Source of the DNA: Lysobacterales bacterium
GTDB taxonomy: Bacteria; Pseudomonadota; Gammaproteobacteria; Xanthomonadales; SZUA-5
NCBI GenBank assembly: GCA_019187485.1
Contig: JABAQR010000051.1
Location: forward strand, 1-40,384
DNA: 40,384 nucleotides
Direction: 5' to 3'
A model generated the notes under the pieces. It was not told the origin of the DNA, ran no database searches, and was given only the letters and a program-made list of their open reading frames with translations. Below, piece after piece: positions 37,701 through 40,384 of this stretch (positions are counted from its first letter, which is position 1; each line of letters opens with the position of its first letter). A program made the translations under genes and the position numbers.

Positions 37701-39629
37701 GAGACCCTGGTGCGCGCGCCGCTGGTGGCCGAGGTCAGCACCCCGCGGGTGATGGCGCCGGGCGACCGCGCCACGCTCACACTGGATCTGCAGAACCTAT
37801 CGGGAGCGACGAGCGAGATCGAACTGCGCTTCGAGGCCGATGCGCCGATCGCCATCGGCGACGCCAGTCGCAAGCTGAAGCTCGCCGACAACGCGCGCAG
37901 CACGTTGCGTTTCCCGCTGAGCGCGCTCGGCGATGTCGGCATCGGCCGCTTCCGCCTGCACGCACGCGCCGGCGACGTGGAACTGAAGCGCGACTGGGAG
38001 ATTACCGTGCGCTCGCCGTACCCGAGCGAGCGCCGCGCGCGCCTGGAACAGTTGAGCGGCCCCGTCGCGGTCGACCTCGGTGTCGCCACCGAGGGCCTGC
38101 TGCCGGCCACCGTGCGCTCACGCGTGAGCGCGTCCACGCGCGCGCCGCTGCCGGTCGGCCGACTGCTCGGCGAACTACTCGAGTACCCCTACGGCTGCAT
38201 CGAGCAGACCACCAGCAAGGGCTATCCCTACGTATTGTTGGACGAGACCGGCGCCGCTGCCCTCGGGCTGCCACAGCCAGATGCGGACAAACGCCGCACG
38301 AACGTGCAATTCGCGATTGATCGCATCGCCTCGATGCAACTGGACAGCGGTCACTTCAGCTTCTGGCCGGGCAGCGGCGACTACTCCGATCCGCTGATCA
38401 CGCCCTACGTGGTCGAGTTCCTGCAGGACGCCGAGGCGGCCGGTTTCAGCGTGCCCGCTCGGGTGCTGCAAAAGTCGCTGGAACGCCTGCGCGAAGATCT
38501 GCTGTCGGGCGGCGTGGTGTCCTGGGAGCGCGTCTGGGGCGAGCCCGCCGACCACGTGCGGCTGGCCTTCAACGCCCACGCCGGCATGGTTCTGGCGCGC
38601 GTCGACCAAGCCCCGCTCGGCACCCTGCGCAACCTCCACGACAACGCCGCCGATCATGCCCGCGGCCCGTTGCCGCTGATGCGACTGGCGGTGGCGCTGA
38701 GGCTGGCCGGCGATGGCGAGCGCGCCGCCGCGGCTGCGCGGATGGCCTTCGGCAAGCCCTGGGAACGCGGCAACGATTACTGGGGCGACTACCTGAGCGG
38801 TCTCGGCGATCGCGCGGCGACGCTCGCGCTCGCTGCCCAACATGGCTTCCTGGACGACGCCGCGCGCGCGCGCGTGCTCAAGGTCGGCCAGGAGGCGCAG
38901 GGCACGCGCTGGATCGGTACTCAGGACTCGATCGCGCTGGTCAAGCTCGCGCGCGCGCTCGCCGGCAAGGCCGATGCGCTGTCCGGCAAGCTCGTGATCG
39001 GCGGCATCGAGGAGGGCTTCCACAGCAGCGGCTGGTTCACCCGCGACCTCGCCATCGCCGACCTCAACGCCGGCGCGCGCCTGGACATCGCCAGCAGCGG
39101 CTCCTTCTTCCTGGTGCAGGACACCGTCGGCATCGCCGCGCGGCCGCCGCAGGCGAGCGCCAACGGCGTCCGCCTGGATGTGAGCTGGCACCGCCACGAT
39201 GGCAGCGAGTTCCAGGGCGACACCCTCAAAGAGGGCGAAGGCCTGGTGGTGCACATCCGCGTCAACGCCAGCGAGCGTCTCGCCGACGCGCTCGTGATCG
39301 ACGCGCTGCCGGGTGGATTGGAGATCGAGAACCTCAACCTGATGGATAGCCGCCAGCTCGCCGACCTCGTGATCGCTGGCACCAATCTGGACGAGTGGCG
39401 CAGTTATTCGGCCAACGTACGTTTCCAGGAATACCGTGAAGACCGCTACGTGGCCGCGATTTCGCTGGAGGCGGGTTCTGCGGTGGACCTTTATTACCTG
39501 GTGCGCGCGGTCTCGCCTGGCGAATACCTGATCCCGGCAACCTTCGTCGAGGACATGTACCGCCCGGAATTCCGCGCGATCACGAGCACCCCGGTGGCGA
39601 AGCTGAAGGTGGTGCCGCCGGGGCCGTGA
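34743..39629 (+). CDS. Bacterial alpha-2-macroglobulin lipoprotein (YfhM-like)
   Basis: A 1628-aa periplasmic protease trap. The N-terminus is a lipoprotein signal with lipobox LAAC (Cys31) and Gln at +2, so outer membrane anchoring is expected. MG-type beta domains follow, including the GELSIFLWSGRDLYRPGEPL segment typical of bacterial A2M. The thioester motif is intact: YGCIEQTTSKGYPY with Cys1152 and Gln1155, needed to bond attacking proteases covalently, inside an alpha/alpha toroid domain (about 1120-1430). A receptor-binding-like C-terminal domain ends in ITSTPVAKLKVVPP. E. coli YfhM is 1653 aa. It is followed by pbpC, the conserved A2M-PbpC pair thought to guard and repair the wall after attack. 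The ribosome binding site is weak. Confidence 0.97.
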   Translation: MSIDARRNVVAPRFGHRVWLACLTALLLAACQPSSPPAEPSATSTEAPQGFVVSAITGEASDGRPALTVRFSQPLAPAQDLAAVLKVTDAQGKAVDGGWVFEDGLRAVRFPHVKAEQKFTVEVLAGVVAGDGSTLAEGLKREVESVDLPPAAGFASQGSILPSQGTDGLPIITVNVPEVDVEFYRVRPAGLPRFFAEFQGGGRRGYWGLDELRALADPVYLNRFVVSAGTNERVTSHLPVHQIEELTAPGLYFALLKPTAKFDGGYQTTYFVRSNIGIHTRAHRDGLLVLTRALDSGEALGGVELEVLDENGAVIASGSSDGDGLLKLDYRIDSRHVLIGRRGEHLSLLAFSQPALDLSEFAVAGSTAGELSIFLWSGRDLYRPGEPLRVAALLRDYDGKPLAGAQPLFATLKQPDGRTYASMQLRAEDGGYYLFDRAMPADVPTGRWKLEVSPDPAGQRAVHAYDLRIEEFLPERMKLNLDSAQTRLAPGETLELVIEGAYLYGAPAAGNRFTAKLAYAVDAAPVPGLKDYRFGDPVNPPSAEPVDVIDASLDEAGRLTQSLALEPGSINGPIAVSVIGSLFESGGRPVSRILKRTLWPAGQLVGVRPLFDPENLPSQQQAAFEVLKVDAQGQRVAASGLKAVLVREDRDYTWTYDDSLGWRVDYTQRFVEIEERMLDLPGETPARITFDVNWGPYRLEVSDPATGLVTRLPFTAGWSYEDDNRGLDARPDKVKLALDKSQYRAGDTLELTVTPPHDGPGLLLVESDQLLLRQPFDARAGGVLKLAVDERWERHDVYITALVFRPGTSKDKITPSRAVGIVHVPIDRRERTLAVALEAPERMRPNQPLEVRVSVPALAGQDAQLTVSAVDQGILNITGFPLPDAVKHFFGQRRYAVEAYDLYGRIIEALAGERARLKFGGDLAVPGLPQARRPTAKVLTVDLYSGRVALDAQGQATVRLPVPDFNGALRVSALVFGPDRYGSASAETLVRAPLVAEVSTPRVMAPGDRATLTLDLQNLSGATSEIELRFEADAPIAIGDASRKLKLADNARSTLRFPLSALGDVGIGRFRLHARAGDVELKRDWEITVRSPYPSERRARLEQLSGPVAVDLGVATEGLLPATVRSRVSASTRAPLPVGRLLGELLEYPYGCIEQTTSKGYPYVLLDETGAAALGLPQPDADKRRTNVQFAIDRIASMQLDSGHFSFWPGSGDYSDPLITPYVVEFLQDAEAAGFSVPARVLQKSLERLREDLLSGGVVSWERVWGEPADHVRLAFNAHAGMVLARVDQAPLGTLRNLHDNAADHARGPLPLMRLAVALRLAGDGERAAAAARMAFGKPWERGNDYWGDYLSGLGDRAATLALAAQHGFLDDAARARVLKVGQEAQGTRWIGTQDSIALVKLARALAGKADALSGKLVIGGIEEGFHSSGWFTRDLAIADLNAGARLDIASSGSFFLVQDTVGIAARPPQASANGVRLDVSWHRHDGSEFQGDTLKEGEGLVVHIRVNASERLADALVIDALPGGLEIENLNLMDSRQLADLVIAGTNLDEWRSYSANVRFQEYREDRYVAAISLEAGSAVDLYYLVRAVSPGEYLIPATFVEDMYRPEFRAITSTPVAKLKVVPPGP

Positions 39630-39632
39630 GCA

Positions 39633-39768
39633 CGGGGTATGGGGCACGGGGCACGGAGCACGGGAGAAGCGCGCAAGCCCCGGCGCCGACGCAGGACCGC
39701 GGGCGATCACGCCCTGATTCGGACTTGCAGGCTGTTCGCGTGCTCCGTGCCCCGTGCACCATGCCCCG
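39633..39768. repeat. 30-bp inverted repeat flanking the A2M-pbpC gap
   Basis: The arm 39633-39662 and the reverse complement of 39739-39768 agree at 28 of 30 positions, separated by 76 nt. Each arm is itself built of near-tandem 8-bp GGGCACGG-like units. The right arm runs into pbpC: its ATG at 39761 and first codons are part of the repeat, and no separate Shine-Dalgarno is seen. If transcribed, the arms could form a long stem enclosing the pbpC start. It looks like a dispersed GC-rich repeat; copy number elsewhere is unknown. Confidence 0.8.
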
Positions 39769-40384
39769 CTTCGCCTTTGCCCTGCGCACCCTTGCGCTCG
39801 CCGGCGCCCTGCTCTTCGCCCTCGACCGCCTGTGCCCGCCGCCGCTGGCGCGCATCAAGGCGCCCGGCAGCACCCTGGTGCTGGCGCGCGATGGCACGCC
39901 GCTGCGCGCTTTCGCGGACGCGCAGGGTGTGTGGCGCTACCGGGTACGCATCGAAGAGGTGTCGCCCGCCTATCTCGCGACCCTGATCCGCTACGAGGAT
40001 CGCTGGTTCTTCCGTCATCCGGGCATCAATCCGGCCGGCCTCGTGCGGGCCTTGTTGCAGGCCTCGTTCAGCGGGCGCGTGGTCTCGGGCGGATCGACGC
40101 TGACGATGCAGGTGGCGCGCATGCTCGAACCGATTCCGCGCACGCCGCTGGGCAAGCTGTGGCAGGCGGCGCGCGCGCTGCAGCTGGAGTTGCGCCACAG
40201 CAAGACCGAAATCCTGGAGATGTACCTGAACCTCGCGCCTTTCGGCGGTACGATCGAGGGCGTGCAGGCGGCCAGCCACGCCTACCTCGGCAAGCCGGCG
40301 CGCGCGCTCAGCGACGCCGAGGCCGCGCTGCTGGTGGTGCTGCCGCAGGCGCCCAGCCGGCTGCGCCCGGACCGCCACCCGGCG
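39761..40384 (+). CDS. pbpC: PbpC, penicillin-binding protein 1C (N-terminal part, cut by window edge)
   Basis: The first 208 residues of a class A penicillin-binding protein. A membrane anchor (FALRTLALAGALLFALDRL) is followed by the GT51 glycosyltransferase domain. The donor-site Glu79 lies in IRYEDRWFFRHPGINP. Further GT51 motifs are GGSTLTMQVARML and KTEILEMYLNLAPFGGTIEGVQAAS, then ALLVVLPQAPSRLRPDRHP, which is PbpC-typical. It polymerises lipid II into glycan in the periplasm. The transpeptidase and C-terminal domains lie beyond the window. PbpC next to alpha-2-macroglobulin is a conserved pair. The ATG at 39761 sits inside the right arm of the inverted repeat, so the start could be misread; a later Met does not fit better. 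Confidence 0.93.
   Translation, partial: MPRFAFALRTLALAGALLFALDRLCPPPLARIKAPGSTLVLARDGTPLRAFADAQGVWRYRVRIEEVSPAYLATLIRYEDRWFFRHPGINPAGLVRALLQASFSGRVVSGGSTLTMQVARMLEPIPRTPLGKLWQAARALQLELRHSKTEILEMYLNLAPFGGTIEGVQAASHAYLGKPARALSDAEAALLVVLPQAPSRLRPDRHPA

Noticed and set aside
38868-38878. Alternating CG run inside the alpha-2-macroglobulin gene
   Set aside because: It encodes Ala-Arg codons in frame; ordinary for this base composition and not a separate element.

Overview
The window is a high-GC, gene-dense chromosomal segment, almost certainly from a gammaproteobacterium near the Xanthomonadales (Rhodanobacteraceae/Lysobacteraceae-like). The basis is the gammaproteobacterial SUF regulator type, a DUF1249 (YqiB-like) gene, a yajC-secD-secF cluster, PilU, a YfhM-like alpha-2-macroglobulin next to PbpC, and GTG/TTG starts in a GC-rich background. 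Species assignment is inference. I saw no phage, complete IS element or CRISPR array.

Layout, left to right. 1-3144 (minus): iron-sulfur cluster assembly operon, Rrf2-type regulator > sufB > sufC > sufD (cut by the window edge), with a candidate promoter/operator before the regulator. 3145-4554 (minus): class II fumarase. 4690-7754 (plus): tandem glycine riboswitch and single-chain glycine dehydrogenase gcvP. 7908-10606 (minus): a polytopic glycosyltransferase-like protein and a TauE/SafE permease. 10607-11392: a decayed ATPase-fold gene fragment, then a minus-strand tRNA-Ala/tRNA-Glu unit with a clear promoter and terminator. 11677-13937: pilU, an unrecognised 193-aa protein and a small membrane protein. 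13940-17570 (minus): a CPA2 antiporter with extra membrane helices, tRNA-Arg(TCG) and an APC amino acid permease. 17739-19283 (plus): Nudix hydrolase and a histone-deacetylase-like amidohydrolase. 19470-22228 (minus): a Spy/CpxP-like LTXXQ protein, then a translationally coupled WS/DGAT acyltransferase and alpha/beta hydrolase. 22478-25681 (plus): yajC-secD-secF.

25896-40384 is mostly cell envelope and is the most unusual part. A very large autotransporter (nine DUF11-type repeats plus a C-terminal barrel) lies 13 nt upstream of an exported caspase-like protease with Sel1 repeats, a coiled coil and an intact His/Cys dyad. These are followed on the same strand by DUF1249 and CsgG-family genes. 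Divergent from the autotransporter is a thioester-containing alpha-2-macroglobulin lipoprotein followed by pbpC (cut by the window edge). A near-perfect 30-bp inverted repeat between those two genes includes the pbpC start codon.

How they fit together: most genes are housekeeping functions (Fe-S assembly, one-carbon metabolism, TCA cycle, protein export, tRNAs). The surface autotransporter, predicted periplasmic caspase and neighbouring protease-trap lipoprotein form a candidate envelope proteolysis/defence neighbourhood that I cannot match to a described system. Coordinates and motifs were read directly; family names rest on motif recognition without database searches.
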